Assembly (NCBI RefSeq): GCF_029193575.1
Contig: NZ_JARGCS010000022.1
Location: forward strand, 1 to 64,000
Source of the DNA: Pseudomonas entomophila
Lineage (GTDB): Bacteria; Pseudomonadota; Gammaproteobacteria; Pseudomonadales; Pseudomonadaceae
DNA: 64,000 nt
Reading direction: 5' to 3'
Numbering within the stretch: position 1 is the stretch's first letter; the number at the start of each line of letters is the position of its first letter. The translations under genes and the position numbers were made by a program. Shown here one piece after another: positions 24,570 to 33,717 of this stretch. The notes beneath the pieces are model-generated. The model had not been told where the DNA came from, did not search any database, and worked only from the letters and a program-made list of their open reading frames with translations.

Positions 24570-25916
24570 ATGAACCAACCGCACACCCCCGTCGGCAACT
24601 GCCTTGACGTCCAGTCCTTCATCAATCAACAACCGCTGTCCCGCTACCAATGGCGGGTGGTGATCCTGTGCTTCTTGATCGTCTTCCTCGATGGCCTGGA
24701 CACGGCCGCCATGGGGTTCATCGCGCCGGCCTTGTCCCAGGAGTGGGGCATCGACCGCGCCAGCCTCGGCCCGGTCATGAGCGCCGCACTGATCGGCATG
24801 GTCTTCGGTGCCCTCGGCTCCGGCCCGCTGGCCGACCGCTTCGGGCGCAAGGGCGTGCTGGTCGGCGCGGTGCTGGTGTTCGGCGGCTTCAGCCTGGCCT
24901 CGGCCTACGCCAGCAACGTCGACCAGCTGCTGGTGCTGCGTTTCCTCACCGGCCTGGGGCTGGGCGCAGGCATGCCCAATGCCACCACGCTGCTCTCCGA
25001 ATACACCCCCGAACGGCTCAAGTCGCTGCTGGTGACCAGCATGTTCTGCGGTTTCAACCTGGGCATGGCCGGCGGCGGGTTCATTTCCGCCAAGCTGATT
25101 CCGGCCTTCGGCTGGCATAGCCTGCTGGTGCTCGGCGGCGTGCTGCCGCTGGTGCTGGCCGTGGTGCTGCTGGTGTGGCTGCCAGAGTCGGCGCGCTACC
25201 TGGTGGTGCGTAACCGTGGCACCGACAAGGTACGCAAGACCCTGGCGCCGATCGCCCCGGCGGTGGTGGCCCACGCTTCGGGCTTCAGCGTGCCGGAGCA
25301 GAAGGCGGTGGGGTCGCGCAACGTCTTCGCGCTGATCTTCTCCGGCACCTACGGCCTGGGCACGGTGCTGTTGTGGCTGACCTACTTCATGGGCCTGGTG
25401 ATCGTCTACCTGCTGACCAGTTGGCTGCCGACGCTGATGCGCGACAGCGGCGCGAGCCTCGAGCAGGCGGCGTTCATCGGTGCGCTGTTCCAGTTCGGCG
25501 GCGTGCTCAGCGCGGTGGCGGTGGGCTGGGCCATGGACCGCTTCAACCCGCACAAGGTGATCGGCCTCTTCTATCTGCTGGCCGGGGTATTCGCCTACGC
25601 CGTGGGCCAGAGCCTGGGCAACATCACCTTGCTGGCGGTACTGGTGCTGGTCGCCGGCATGTGCGTGAACGGCGCGCAATCGGCGATGCCGTCGCTGGCG
25701 GCGCGCTTCTACCCGACCCAGGGCCGCGCGACTGGCGTGTCGTGGATGCTCGGCATCGGCCGCTTCGGTGCGATTCTCGGGGCTTGGAGCGGGGCGACCC
25801 TGCTCGGGCTGGGCTGGACCTTCGAGCAAGTGTTGACCGCGCTGCTGGTGCCGGCGGCACTGGCGACGGTGGGGGTGATCGTCAAGGGGTTGGTGAGCCA
25901 CGCCGACGCGACCTGA
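24570..25916 (+). CDS. pcaK: 4-hydroxybenzoate/protocatechuate transporter, MFS
   Basis: A 448-residue inner membrane permease of the aromatic acid:H+ symporter family, with 12 predicted membrane segments. Diagnostic motifs are DGLDTAAMGFIAPALSQEW in TM1, DRFGRKGVLVG in the loop 2-3, and WLPESARYLVV after TM6. The length equals that of PcaK in P. putida, which imports 4-hydroxybenzoate and acts in chemotaxis to it. No strong ribosome site precedes the ATG, which fits control from the leader peptide region upstream. The gene is separate from pcaI by 273 nt with a REP pair. Confidence 0.93.
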   Translation: MNQPHTPVGNCLDVQSFINQQPLSRYQWRVVILCFLIVFLDGLDTAAMGFIAPALSQEWGIDRASLGPVMSAALIGMVFGALGSGPLADRFGRKGVLVGAVLVFGGFSLASAYASNVDQLLVLRFLTGLGLGAGMPNATTLLSEYTPERLKSLLVTSMFCGFNLGMAGGGFISAKLIPAFGWHSLLVLGGVLPLVLAVVLLVWLPESARYLVVRNRGTDKVRKTLAPIAPAVVAHASGFSVPEQKAVGSRNVFALIFSGTYGLGTVLLWLTYFMGLVIVYLLTSWLPTLMRDSGASLEQAAFIGALFQFGGVLSAVAVGWAMDRFNPHKVIGLFYLLAGVFAYAVGQSLGNITLLAVLVLVAGMCVNGAQSAMPSLAARFYPTQGRATGVSWMLGIGRFGAILGAWSGATLLGLGWTFEQVLTALLVPAALATVGVIVKGLVSHADAT

Positions 25917-25931
25917 GTTACCTCACCCCGC

Positions 25932-26029
25932 CGCTCCCGTGGGCATGCGCTTGCCCCGCGAGGCGTCGGCAGGTCGATCTCGGTCGGCCTGCCTGACGCC
26001 ATCGCGGGGCAAGCGCGCTCCTACGGGGG
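25932..26029. repeat. REP pair between pcaK and pcaI
   Basis: Inverted cores gcgcttgccccgcgagg and tcgcggggcaagcgcgc with inner complementary arms (gcgtcggcagg, cctgcctgacgc). Confidence 0.8.
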
Positions 26030-26070
26030 GCGGAGGGGGTTTTAGGCGATTGATAGGAGGGCAACAAATT

Positions 26071-26102
26071 GTTCGATAACCGCACACATCGTCGATTATC
26101 GG
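26071..26102 (+). promoter_or_regulatory. PcaR box upstream of pcaI
   Basis: GTTCGATAACCGCAC (26071-26085), followed by the inverted half CGATTATCGG (26093-26102). It lies about 105 nt before the pcaI start. Confidence 0.75.
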
Positions 26103-26189
26103 ATTGTACCGTCCCAGCCGCCTCCTTAATCTGAGCTCATCGCAGCGCGACTGCACCTGACCCGACTCAGCCTGACCAGGAGTCTCCAA

Positions 26190-27038
26190 ATGGCAGCAAT
26201 CCTCTCGCTTCACGATGCCGTGAAGCAGTTCGTCCACGATGGCGACACCGTTGCCCTCGAAGGTTTCACTCACCTGATCCCGACCGCCGCCGGTCACGAG
26301 ATCATCCGCCAGGGCAAGCGTGACCTGACCCTGGTGCGCATGACCCCGGACCTGATCTACGACCAGCTGATCGGCGCCGGTTGCGCGCGCAAGCTGATCT
26401 TCTCGTGGGGCGGCAACCCCGGTGTCGGCTCGCTGCATCGCCTGCGCGACGCGGTGGAGAAGCAGTGGCCGCACGCCATCGAGATCGAGGAGCACAGCCA
26501 CGCGGACCTGGCCAACGCCTACGTCGCCGGCGCCTCCGGCCTGCCGTTCGCGGTGCTGCGCGCCTACGCCGGCTCCGACCTGCCGAAGGTCAACCCACTG
26601 ATCAAGAGCGTCACCTGCCCGTTCACCGGTGAAGTGCTGGCCGCAGTGCCGTCGGTGCGCCCGGACGTCACCGTGATCCACGCGCAGAAGGCCGACCGCA
26701 AGGGCAACGTGCTGTTGTGGGGCATCCTCGGCGTGCAGAAGGAAGCGGCCCTGGCGGCCAAGCGCTGCATCGTCACCGTCGAGGAAATCGTCGACGACCT
26801 GCAGGCACCGATGAACGCCTGCGTGCTGCCGACCTGGGCCCTGAGCGCGGTGTGCCTGGTGCCAGGCGGTGCCCACCCGTCCTACGCCCACGGCTACTAC
26901 GAGCGCGACAACCGCTTCTACCAGGCTTGGGACCCGATCGCCCGCAACCGTGAGTCGTTCAGCGCCTGGATCGACACCTACATCCGTGGCACCGCCGACT
27001 TCACCGAATTCAAGGCCAAGCTGGAGGCCGCACAATGA
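26190..27038 (+). CDS. pcaI: 3-oxoadipate CoA-transferase subunit A (CatI type)
   Basis: A 282-residue subunit of the enzyme that moves CoA from succinyl-CoA to beta-ketoadipate. It has the class I CoA-transferase look (EGFTHLIPTAAGHEIIRQGK, FSWGGNPGVGSLHRL). The size and sequence are those of the long, glutaconate-CoA-transferase-like CatI/PcaI (about 282 residues), not the 231-residue PcaI known in P. putida KT2440. It overlaps pcaJ by 4 nt (ATGA). CAGGAG lies 9 nt before the ATG. Confidence 0.92.
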   Translation: MAAILSLHDAVKQFVHDGDTVALEGFTHLIPTAAGHEIIRQGKRDLTLVRMTPDLIYDQLIGAGCARKLIFSWGGNPGVGSLHRLRDAVEKQWPHAIEIEEHSHADLANAYVAGASGLPFAVLRAYAGSDLPKVNPLIKSVTCPFTGEVLAAVPSVRPDVTVIHAQKADRKGNVLLWGILGVQKEAALAAKRCIVTVEEIVDDLQAPMNACVLPTWALSAVCLVPGGAHPSYAHGYYERDNRFYQAWDPIARNRESFSAWIDTYIRGTADFTEFKAKLEAAQ

Positions 27039-27814
27039 GCTACTCCACTTCTGAAATGATGACCGTTGCCGCCGCCCGCCGCCTGCGCAACGGTGCCGTG
27101 TGCTTCGTCGGCATCGGCCTGCCGTCCAAGGCCGCCAACCTGGCCCGCCTGACCTCCTCGCCGGACGTGGTGCTGATCTACGAATCCGGCCCGATCGGCG
27201 CCAAGCCGAGCGTGCTGCCGCTGTCGATCGGCGATGGCGAGCTGGCCGAGACCGCCGACACCGTCGTGCCCACCGGCGAGATCTTCCGCTACTGGCTGCA
27301 GGGCGGGCGGATCGACGTCGGCTTCCTCGGCGCCGCCCAGGTCGACCGCTTCGGCAACATCAACACTACCGTGGTCGGTGACTACCACGCGCCCAAGACC
27401 CGCCTGCCGGGTGCCGGTGGCGCGCCGGAGATCGCCGGTTCCGCCAAGCAGGTGCTGATCATCCTCAAGCAATCGCCGCGCGCCTTCGTCGACAAGCTCG
27501 ACTTCATCACCTCGGTCGGCCATGGCGAAGGCGGCGACTCGCGCAAACGCCTGGGCCTGCCGGGCGAAGGCCCGGTCGGCATCATCACCGACCTGTGCAT
27601 CATGGAACCGGAAGCCGGCAGCCACGAATTCGTCGTCACCTCGATCCACCCGGGCGTGACCCGCGAGCAGATCGTCGCCGCCACCGGCTGGCCGATCCGC
27701 TTTGCCGATAGCGTGCAGACCACCGAGGCGCCGAGCGACACCGAACTGTCGGCCCTGCGCGACCTCGAGGCGCGCACCGCCGCCGCCCATGGCCAGACCG
27801 TCGGAGAAGCCTGA
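27035..27814 (+). CDS. pcaJ: 3-oxoadipate CoA-transferase subunit B (CatJ type)
   Basis: A 259-residue partner of the preceding subunit. The family active-site glutamate lies in the B subunit, in the ESGPIGA stretch ([14 protein letters not shown]). Also seen are [19 protein letters not shown] and [15 protein letters not shown]. Length and sequence fit CatJ rather than the 213-residue PcaJ of KT2440. Its stop and the pcaF start share one base (TGATG), so pcaIJF is tightly coupled. Confidence 0.92.
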   Translation: MSYSTSEMMTVAAARRLRNGAVCFVGIGLPSKAANLARLTSSPDVVLIYESGPIGAKPSVLPLSIGDGELAETADTVVPTGEIFRYWLQGGRIDVGFLGAAQVDRFGNINTTVVGDYHAPKTRLPGAGGAPEIAGSAKQVLIILKQSPRAFVDKLDFITSVGHGEGGDSRKRLGLPGEGPVGIITDLCIMEPEAGSHEFVVTSIHPGVTREQIVAATGWPIRFADSVQTTEAPSDTELSALRDLEARTAAAHGQTVGEA

Positions 27815-29016
27815 TGCGCGACGTATTCATCTGCGATGCCATCCGCACCCCCATCGGTCGCTTCGGCGGCGCCCTGGCTGGCGTGCGTGCCGACGACCTG
27901 GCGGCGGTCCCGCTCAAGGCGCTGGTCGAGCGCAACCCGCAGGTCGATTGGGCGCAGCTCGACGAAGTGTTCCTCGGCTGCGCCAACCAGGCCGGTGAAG
28001 ACAACCGCAACGTCGCGCGCATGGCCCTGCTGCTGGCCGGCTTGCCGCAAAGCGTGCCGGGCGTGACCCTCAACCGCTTGTGCGCCTCGGGCATGGACGC
28101 GATCGGCACGGCCTTCCGCGCCATCGCCAGCGGCGAAATGGAGCTGGCCATCGCCGGTGGCGTCGAGTCGATGTCGCGTGCGCCATTCGTCATGGGCAAG
28201 GCCGAAAGCGGCTACTCGCGCAACATGAAGCTGGAAGACACGACCATCGGCTGGCGCTTCGTCAACCCGTTGATGAAGGCCCAGTACGGTGTCGACGCGA
28301 TGCCCGAGACCGCCGACAACGTCGCCGACGACCACCAGGTGTCGCGCGCCGACCAGGACGCCTTCGCCCTGCGCAGCCAGCAGCGTGCCGCCGCCGCCCA
28401 GGCCGCCGGTTTCTTCGCCGAAGAGATCGTGCCGGTGCGCATCGCGCACAAGAAGGGCGAGACCGTGGTCGAGCAGGACGAGCACCTGCGCCCTGACACC
28501 ACCCTCGAGGCCCTGGCCAAGTTGAAGCCGGTCAACGGTGCCGACAAAACCGTCACCGCCGGCAACGCCTCGGGCGTCAACGACGGTGCAGCTGCGCTGA
28601 TCCTGGCTTCGGCCGAGGCGGTGAAGAAGCATGGCCTGACCCCCCGCGCCCGGGTGCTGGGCATGGCCAGCGCCGGTGTGGCACCACGGGTGATGGGCAT
28701 TGGCCCGGTGCCGGCGGTGCAGAAACTGACCGAGCGGCTGGGCATCGCCGTGGCGGATTTCGACGTGATCGAGCTGAACGAGGCGTTCGCCAGCCAGGGC
28801 CTGGCGGTGCTGCGTGGGCTCGGTGTGGCGGATGACGCGCCGCAGGTGAACCCCAATGGCGGCGCGATCGCTCTGGGTCACCCGCTGGGCATGAGTGGCG
28901 CGCGCCTGGTGCTCACCGCCCTTCACCAGTTGGAGAAGAGCGGCGGGCGCAAGGGCCTGGCGACCATGTGTGTCGGTGTTGGCCAAGGGTTGGCACTGGC
29001 GATCGAGCGGGTCTGA
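27814..29016 (+). CDS. pcaF: Beta-ketoadipyl-CoA thiolase
   Basis: A 400-residue thiolase splitting beta-ketoadipyl-CoA to succinyl-CoA and acetyl-CoA, the last step of the pathway. The nucleophilic cysteine is in [19 protein letters not shown] (residue about 90), the general-base histidine in [16 protein letters not shown], and the second cysteine in [11 protein letters not shown]. The start overlaps pcaJ. A REP pair of about 100 nt separates it from pcaT. Confidence 0.95.
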   Translation: MRDVFICDAIRTPIGRFGGALAGVRADDLAAVPLKALVERNPQVDWAQLDEVFLGCANQAGEDNRNVARMALLLAGLPQSVPGVTLNRLCASGMDAIGTAFRAIASGEMELAIAGGVESMSRAPFVMGKAESGYSRNMKLEDTTIGWRFVNPLMKAQYGVDAMPETADNVADDHQVSRADQDAFALRSQQRAAAAQAAGFFAEEIVPVRIAHKKGETVVEQDEHLRPDTTLEALAKLKPVNGADKTVTAGNASGVNDGAAALILASAEAVKKHGLTPRARVLGMASAGVAPRVMGIGPVPAVQKLTERLGIAVADFDVIELNEAFASQGLAVLRGLGVADDAPQVNPNGGAIALGHPLGMSGARLVLTALHQLEKSGGRKGLATMCVGVGQGLALAIERV

Positions 29017-29023
29017 TCGTTGC

Positions 29024-29126
29024 GGGCGGCCCCATCGCGGGGCAAGCCCGCTCGCACAAGGTTTCCGCTGGCCAGGAAACGGCGCGGTGCCTGTAGGCGC
29101 GGGCTTGTCCCGCGACAGGGCCGCCC
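29024..29126. repeat. REP pair between pcaF and pcaT
   Basis: Inverted arms gggcggccccatcgcgggg and cccgcgacagggccgccc with full REP cores inside, 103 nt in all. Confidence 0.85.
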
Positions 29127-29192
29127 CTGCGGAACGAGATTGTTACTGGGTGTGTCTAGACTTAGCAGTGACCTTCCAGGAGTAAAACAGCC

Positions 29193-30482
29193 ATGACCTC
29201 AGCCTATTACACCGGCGAAGAACGCAGCAAACGCATCTTCGCCATCGTCGGTGCCTCCTCGGGCAACCTGGTGGAATGGTTCGATTTCTACGTCTACGCC
29301 TTCTGCGCCATCTACTTTGCGCCCGCCTTCTTCCCCTCCGACGACCCCACCGTGCAGTTGCTCAACACCGCCGGTGTGTTCGCCGCGGGTTTCCTCATGC
29401 GCCCCATCGGCGGCTGGATCTTCGGCCGCCTGGCCGACCGCCATGGGCGCAAGAATTCGCTGATGATCTCGGTGCTGATGATGTGCGCCGGCTCCCTGCT
29501 CATCGCCTGCCTGCCGACCTACGCCAGTATCGGCGCCTGGGCCCCGGCGCTGCTGCTGTTCGCGCGCCTGGTGCAAGGCTTGTCGGTAGGCGGCGAGTAC
29601 GGCACCACCGCCACCTACATGAGTGAAGTGGCACTGCGCGGGCAGCGCGGCTTCTTCGCCTCGTTCCAGTACGTCACCCTGATCGGCGGCCAGTTGCTGG
29701 CGGTGCTGGTGGTGGTGATCCTGCAGCAGTTCCTCACCGAGCAGGACCTGCGCGACTGGGGCTGGCGCATCCCGTTCGTGGTTGGCGCGGTGGCCGCGCT
29801 GATCTCGCTGATGCTGCGCCGCTCGCTGAAGGAAACCAGCAGCGCCGAGACCCGCCAGGACAAGGACGCCGGCTCCATCGGCGGCCTGCTGCGCAACCAC
29901 GGCGCGGCGTTCATCACCGTGCTCGGCTACACCGCCGGCGGCTCGCTGATCTTCTACACCTTCACCACCTACATGCAGAAGTACCTGGTCAACACCGCCG
30001 GCATGAACGCCAAGAGCGCCAGCTTCGTGATGACCGGCGCGCTGTTCCTGTACATGTGCATGCAGCCGCTGTTCGGCATGCTTTCCGACCGCATCGGTCG
30101 GCGTAACTCGATGCTGCTGTTCGGCGCCTTGGGCACGCTGTTCACCGTGCCGCTGCTGATAGCCCTGAAGACCGTGAGCAGCCCGTTCATGGCCTTCGTG
30201 CTGGTGACCCTGGCACTGTGCATCGTCAGCTTCTATACCTCGATCAGCGGGCTGGTGAAGGCCGAGATGTTCCCGCCACACGTGCGTGCCCTCGGTGTGG
30301 GCCTGGCCTACGCGGTGGCCAACGCGCTGTTCGGCGGTTCCGCCGAATACGTCGCCTTGGGCTTGAAAACCCTGGGCATGGAGAACACCTTCTACTGGTA
30401 CGTGACCGCCATGATGGCGGTGGCCTTCCTGTTCAGCCTGCGCCTGCCGAAACAGGCGGCCTACCTGCACCATGACCACTAA
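29193..30482 (+). CDS. pcaT: Dicarboxylate MFS permease of the pca cluster
   Basis: A 429-residue metabolite:H+ symporter-family permease with 12 membrane segments. TM1 contains [16 protein letters not shown] and loop 2-3 has [34 protein letters not shown] and [20 protein letters not shown] are hallmark stretches. In P. putida PcaT is the beta-ketoadipate (and adipate) transporter. It is closely related to the KgtP permease also in this window (55329-56648). AGGAG sits 9 nt before the ATG. Confidence 0.93.
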   Translation: MTSAYYTGEERSKRIFAIVGASSGNLVEWFDFYVYAFCAIYFAPAFFPSDDPTVQLLNTAGVFAAGFLMRPIGGWIFGRLADRHGRKNSLMISVLMMCAGSLLIACLPTYASIGAWAPALLLFARLVQGLSVGGEYGTTATYMSEVALRGQRGFFASFQYVTLIGGQLLAVLVVVILQQFLTEQDLRDWGWRIPFVVGAVAALISLMLRRSLKETSSAETRQDKDAGSIGGLLRNHGAAFITVLGYTAGGSLIFYTFTTYMQKYLVNTAGMNAKSASFVMTGALFLYMCMQPLFGMLSDRIGRRNSMLLFGALGTLFTVPLLIALKTVSSPFMAFVLVTLALCIVSFYTSISGLVKAEMFPPHVRALGVGLAYAVANALFGGSAEYVALGLKTLGMENTFYWYVTAMMAVAFLFSLRLPKQAAYLHHDH

Positions 30483-30491
30483 GGACGTTGC

Positions 30492-31844
30492 ATGAGCAAC
30501 CAACTGTTCGACGCCTACTTCACTGCCCCGGCCATGCGCGAGGTGTTCAGCGACCGTGGCCGCCTGCAGGGCATGCTCGACTTCGAGGCCGCCCTGGCGC
30601 GCGCCGAGGCCGATGCGGGGTTGGTGCCGCACAGCGCGGTGGCGGCGATCGAGGCGGCGTGCAAGGCCGAGCGCTACGACGCCCGCGCCCTGGCCGACGC
30701 CATCGCCATCGCCGGGAACTCGGCGATCCCGCTGGTCAAGGCGTTGGGCAAGGTGATCGCCAGTGGCGTGCCCGAGGCCGAGCGCTACGTGCATCTGGGC
30801 GCCACCAGCCAGGATGCGATGGACACTGGCCTGGTCCTGCAACTGCGCGATGCCTTGGGGCTGATCGACGCGGACCTGGGCAAGCTCGCCGATACCCTGG
30901 CGCGCCAGGCCTTGCAGCATGCCGACACCCCCCTGGTGGGGCGCACCTGGCTGCAACATGCCACGCCGGTGACCCTGGGCATGAAGCTGGCGGGCGTGCT
31001 CGGTGCGCTGACTCGCCACCGCCAGCGCCTCAAGGAGCTGCGCCCGCGCCTGCTGTGCCTGCAATTCGGCGGCGCTTCCGGCAGCCTCGCGGCGCTGGGC
31101 AGCAAGGCGCTGCCGGTGGCCGAGGCGCTGGCGGCGCAGTTGCAACTGAGCCTGCCCGAACAACCCTGGCACACCCAGCGCGACCGCCTGGTGGAATTCG
31201 CCTCGGTGCTGGGCCTGGTGGCCGGCAGCCTGGGCAAGTTCGGTCGTGACGTCAGCCTGCTGATGCAGACCGAGGCCGGCGAGCTGTTCGAACCCTCGGC
31301 CCCGGGCAAGGGCGGCTCCTCGACCATGCCGCACAAGCGCAACCCGGTGGGCGCGGCGGTGCTGATCGGCGCCGCCACCCGCGTGCCGGGCCTGGTCTCG
31401 ACGCTGCTGGCCGCGATGCCCCAGGAGCACGAGCGCAGCCTCGGCCTGTGGCACGCCGAATGGGAAACCCTGCCCGACATCTGCTGCCTGGTCTCTGGCG
31501 CCCTGCGCCAGGCCCAACTGATCGCCGAGGGCATGGAGGTGGATGCCCCGCGCATGCGCCGCAACCTCGACCTGACCCAGGGCCTGGTGCTGGCCGAGGC
31601 GGTGAGCATCGTGCTCGCCCAGCGCCTGGGCCGCGACCGCGCCCACCACCTGCTCGAGCAATGCTGCCAGCGTGCGGTGGCCGAGCAGCGCCACCTGCGC
31701 GCGGTGCTGGGCGACGAGCCGCAGGTCACCGAACACCTCACGGGCGACGAGCTGGACCACCTGCTCGACCCCGCCCACTACCTCGGCCAGGCGCGCGTCT
31801 GGGTGGCGCGCGCCGTGGCCGATCATCAACGTTTCACTGCCTGA
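30492..31844 (+). CDS. pcaB: 3-carboxy-cis,cis-muconate cycloisomerase
   Basis: A 450-residue member of the fumarase/aspartase superfamily converting 3-carboxy-cis,cis-muconate to 4-carboxymuconolactone. The family signature GSSTMPHKRNPVGAAVL is at about 275. Other conserved regions are HLGATSQDAMDTGL (residues about 100-113) and LVGRTWLQHATPVTLG. AAGGA lies 6 nt before the ATG, 9 nt after the pcaT stop. Next comes pcaD with an 11-nt gap. Confidence 0.95.
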   Translation: MSNQLFDAYFTAPAMREVFSDRGRLQGMLDFEAALARAEADAGLVPHSAVAAIEAACKAERYDARALADAIAIAGNSAIPLVKALGKVIASGVPEAERYVHLGATSQDAMDTGLVLQLRDALGLIDADLGKLADTLARQALQHADTPLVGRTWLQHATPVTLGMKLAGVLGALTRHRQRLKELRPRLLCLQFGGASGSLAALGSKALPVAEALAAQLQLSLPEQPWHTQRDRLVEFASVLGLVAGSLGKFGRDVSLLMQTEAGELFEPSAPGKGGSSTMPHKRNPVGAAVLIGAATRVPGLVSTLLAAMPQEHERSLGLWHAEWETLPDICCLVSGALRQAQLIAEGMEVDAPRMRRNLDLTQGLVLAEAVSIVLAQRLGRDRAHHLLEQCCQRAVAEQRHLRAVLGDEPQVTEHLTGDELDHLLDPAHYLGQARVWVARAVADHQRFTA

Positions 31845-31855
31845 AGGAGACCGCT

Positions 31856-32647
31856 GTGGCGCAACTGCAACTGGCCGATGGTGTACTGAACTACCAACTC
31901 GATGGCCCGGCCGACGCCCCGGTGCTGGTGCTGTCCAACTCGCTGGGCACCGACCTGCGCATGTGGGACACGCAGGTGCCGCTGTGGAGCGAGCATTTCC
32001 GTGTGCTGCGCTACGACACCCGCGGCCATGGCGCCTCGTTGGTCACCCCAGGCTTCTACAACATCGAGCAACTGGGCCGCGACGTGCTGGCGCTGCTGGA
32101 TGCGCTGGACATCGCCAAGGCGCACTTCGTCGGGCTGTCCATGGGCGGCTTGATCGGCCAGTGGCTGGGCATCAACGCCGGTAATCGCCTGCTCAGCCTG
32201 ACCCTGTGCAACACCGGGGCGAAGATCGGCAACGACGAGGTGTGGAACACCCGCATCGACACCGTGCTCAAGGGCGGCCGCGCGGCGATGGTCGGTTTGC
32301 GCGATGCCTCGATTGCCCGCTGGTTCACCCCGGCCTTCGCCGCCGCCGAACCGGCCCAGGCCCAGCGCATCACCGAGATGCTGGCGCAGACCTCGCCCGA
32401 GGGCTATGCCGCCTGCTGCGCCGCGGTGCGCGATGCCGACTACCGCGCGCAACTGGGCCAGGTCCAGTTGCCGGCGCTGATCGTCGCCGGCACCGAGGAC
32501 GCGGTGACCACCCCGGAACACGGGCGCTTCATGCAAGACGGCATCGCGGGCGCCGAGTACGTCGAGTTCCCCGCCGCGCACCTGTCCAACGTCGAGATCG
32601 GTGCGCCGTTCAGCCGCCGCGTGCTCGACTTCCTGCTGGCCCACTGA
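31856..32647 (+). CDS. pcaD: 3-oxoadipate enol-lactonase
   Basis: A 263-residue alpha/beta-hydrolase opening beta-ketoadipate enol-lactone to beta-ketoadipate. The nucleophile serine is in FVGLSMGGLIGQ, the oxyanion region in SNSLGTDLRMWD, the acid in VAGTEDAVTTPE and the histidine in PAAHLSNVE. The start is a GTG with AAGGAG 6 nt upstream, which gives the standard family length. Confidence 0.95.
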   Translation: MAQLQLADGVLNYQLDGPADAPVLVLSNSLGTDLRMWDTQVPLWSEHFRVLRYDTRGHGASLVTPGFYNIEQLGRDVLALLDALDIAKAHFVGLSMGGLIGQWLGINAGNRLLSLTLCNTGAKIGNDEVWNTRIDTVLKGGRAAMVGLRDASIARWFTPAFAAAEPAQAQRITEMLAQTSPEGYAACCAAVRDADYRAQLGQVQLPALIVAGTEDAVTTPEHGRFMQDGIAGAEYVEFPAAHLSNVEIGAPFSRRVLDFLLAH

Positions 32648-32657
32648 GGACACCGCG

Positions 32658-33050
32658 ATGGATGAGAAACAACGCTACGACGCCGGCATGCAAGTGCGTC
32701 GCGCCGTGCTCGGCGATGCCCACGTGGACCGCAGCCTGGAGAAGCTCAACGACTTCAACGCTGAGTTCCAGGAAATGATCACCCGGCACGCCTGGGGCGA
32801 TATTTGGACACGCCCAGGCTTGCCGCGGCACACCCGCAGCCTGATCACCATCGCCATGCTGATCGGCATGAACCGCAATGAGGAACTCAAGCTGCACCTG
32901 CGCGCCGCCGCCAACAACGGCGTGACGCGTGACGAGATCAAGGAAGTGCTGATGCAGAGCGCGATCTATTGCGGGATCCCGGCGGCGAATGCGACGTTCC
33001 ACCTGGCCGAGTCGGTGTGGGATGAACTGGGGGTCGAGTCGCGTAAATAA
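32658..33050 (+). CDS. pcaC: 4-carboxymuconolactone decarboxylase
   Basis: A 130-residue AhpD-like all-helical protein decarboxylating 4-carboxymuconolactone to beta-ketoadipate enol-lactone. The signature run ITIAMLIGMNRNEELKLHL, the helix EIKEVLMQSAIYCGIPAAN and a C-terminal helix are present. The start at 32658 follows pcaD by 10 nt. A hairpin follows the stop by about 5 nt and probably ends the operon. Confidence 0.95.
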   Translation: MDEKQRYDAGMQVRRAVLGDAHVDRSLEKLNDFNAEFQEMITRHAWGDIWTRPGLPRHTRSLITIAMLIGMNRNEELKLHLRAAANNGVTRDEIKEVLMQSAIYCGIPAANATFHLAESVWDELGVESRK

Positions 33051-33055
33051 GGGTC

Positions 33056-33084
33056 AGTGCCGGCCCCGCGACGAGGCCGGCACT
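33056..33084 (+). terminator. Hairpin at the end of the pca operon
   Basis: A 10-bp perfect stem (AGTGCCGGCC/GGCCGGCACT) with a 9-nt loop, 5 nt past pcaC. No T-run follows. Confidence 0.55.
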
Positions 33085-33101
33085 GCCATCGCAAACCAGC
33101 C

Positions 33102-33626
33102 CTACACCGCTGCCTTTTTCTGCCGCAGCGCCACTGGCCCGGCATTGGCCTCCACCGCCTTCTTCAGTTCACCGCACCAGCCCATCATGAAAGCCAACTC
33201 GGCGACCACGAACAGCGGCCCGATGATCAACCCACTCAGGTCATCGACGAACGCCGGCTTGCGCCCCTCGTAATAGTGCCCAACGAACTGGATCACCCAG
33301 CCCACCACGAAGGCGCCCAGGCCCGCGCTCAACCACAGCCCGGTAGCCTGCACCGCGAGCATCTGCCCGGCCCACAGGCACAGCCCCAGCAGCACGCCCA
33401 TCACCAAGCCGAAGCGCAGGTCCAGGCGCAGGTAGAACCACACCGACCAGGCCGCCAGCAGCAAGGCCGGCGACAACCAGATACCCGCCACCTCCCAGCC
33501 AGGGCGCGACAGCAGGATGCTCACCGCCAGCACGATCAGCGGGATGCCGATGAAGTGGCTGTGGATATTGCGCGGGTCGCGGTGATACGCCGCGTATTGA
33601 CTCAGGTGATCGACGAGGTTTTTCAT
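33102..33626 (-). CDS. DUF962/Mpo1-like membrane protein
   Basis: A 174-residue integral membrane protein of the DUF962 family, which includes yeast Mpo1, an iron-dependent dioxygenase of 2-hydroxy fatty acids. The family histidines are seen in HRDPRNIHSHFIGIPL and FVGHYYEGRKPAF. Four membrane segments lie between. GGAGG is placed 8 nt before the ATG at 33626. The gene is convergent with pcaC and divergent from the Crp-like gene. An activity like Mpo1 is inference. Confidence 0.87.
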   Translation of the reverse strand: MKNLVDHLSQYAAYHRDPRNIHSHFIGIPLIVLAVSILLSRPGWEVAGIWLSPALLLAAWSVWFYLRLDLRFGLVMGVLLGLCLWAGQMLAVQATGLWLSAGLGAFVVGWVIQFVGHYYEGRKPAFVDDLSGLIIGPLFVVAELAFMMGWCGELKKAVEANAGPVALRQKKAAV

Positions 33627-33717
33627 TGTTGTTCCTCCAACCGGGGTAGGCGCAGCTTGCCCCGTCCATCCGCCGTCGTCTGTCGCCTGGCCGACAGAGT
33701 CCGCCCAGCGAGGTTTC

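Noticed and set aside
29199..31829. An 876-codon open frame on the minus strand across pcaT and pcaB
   Set aside because: It spans two genes and their gap in antisense, is low-complexity (His, Gln, Gly, Ala rich), and results from high GC third positions of the real genes.
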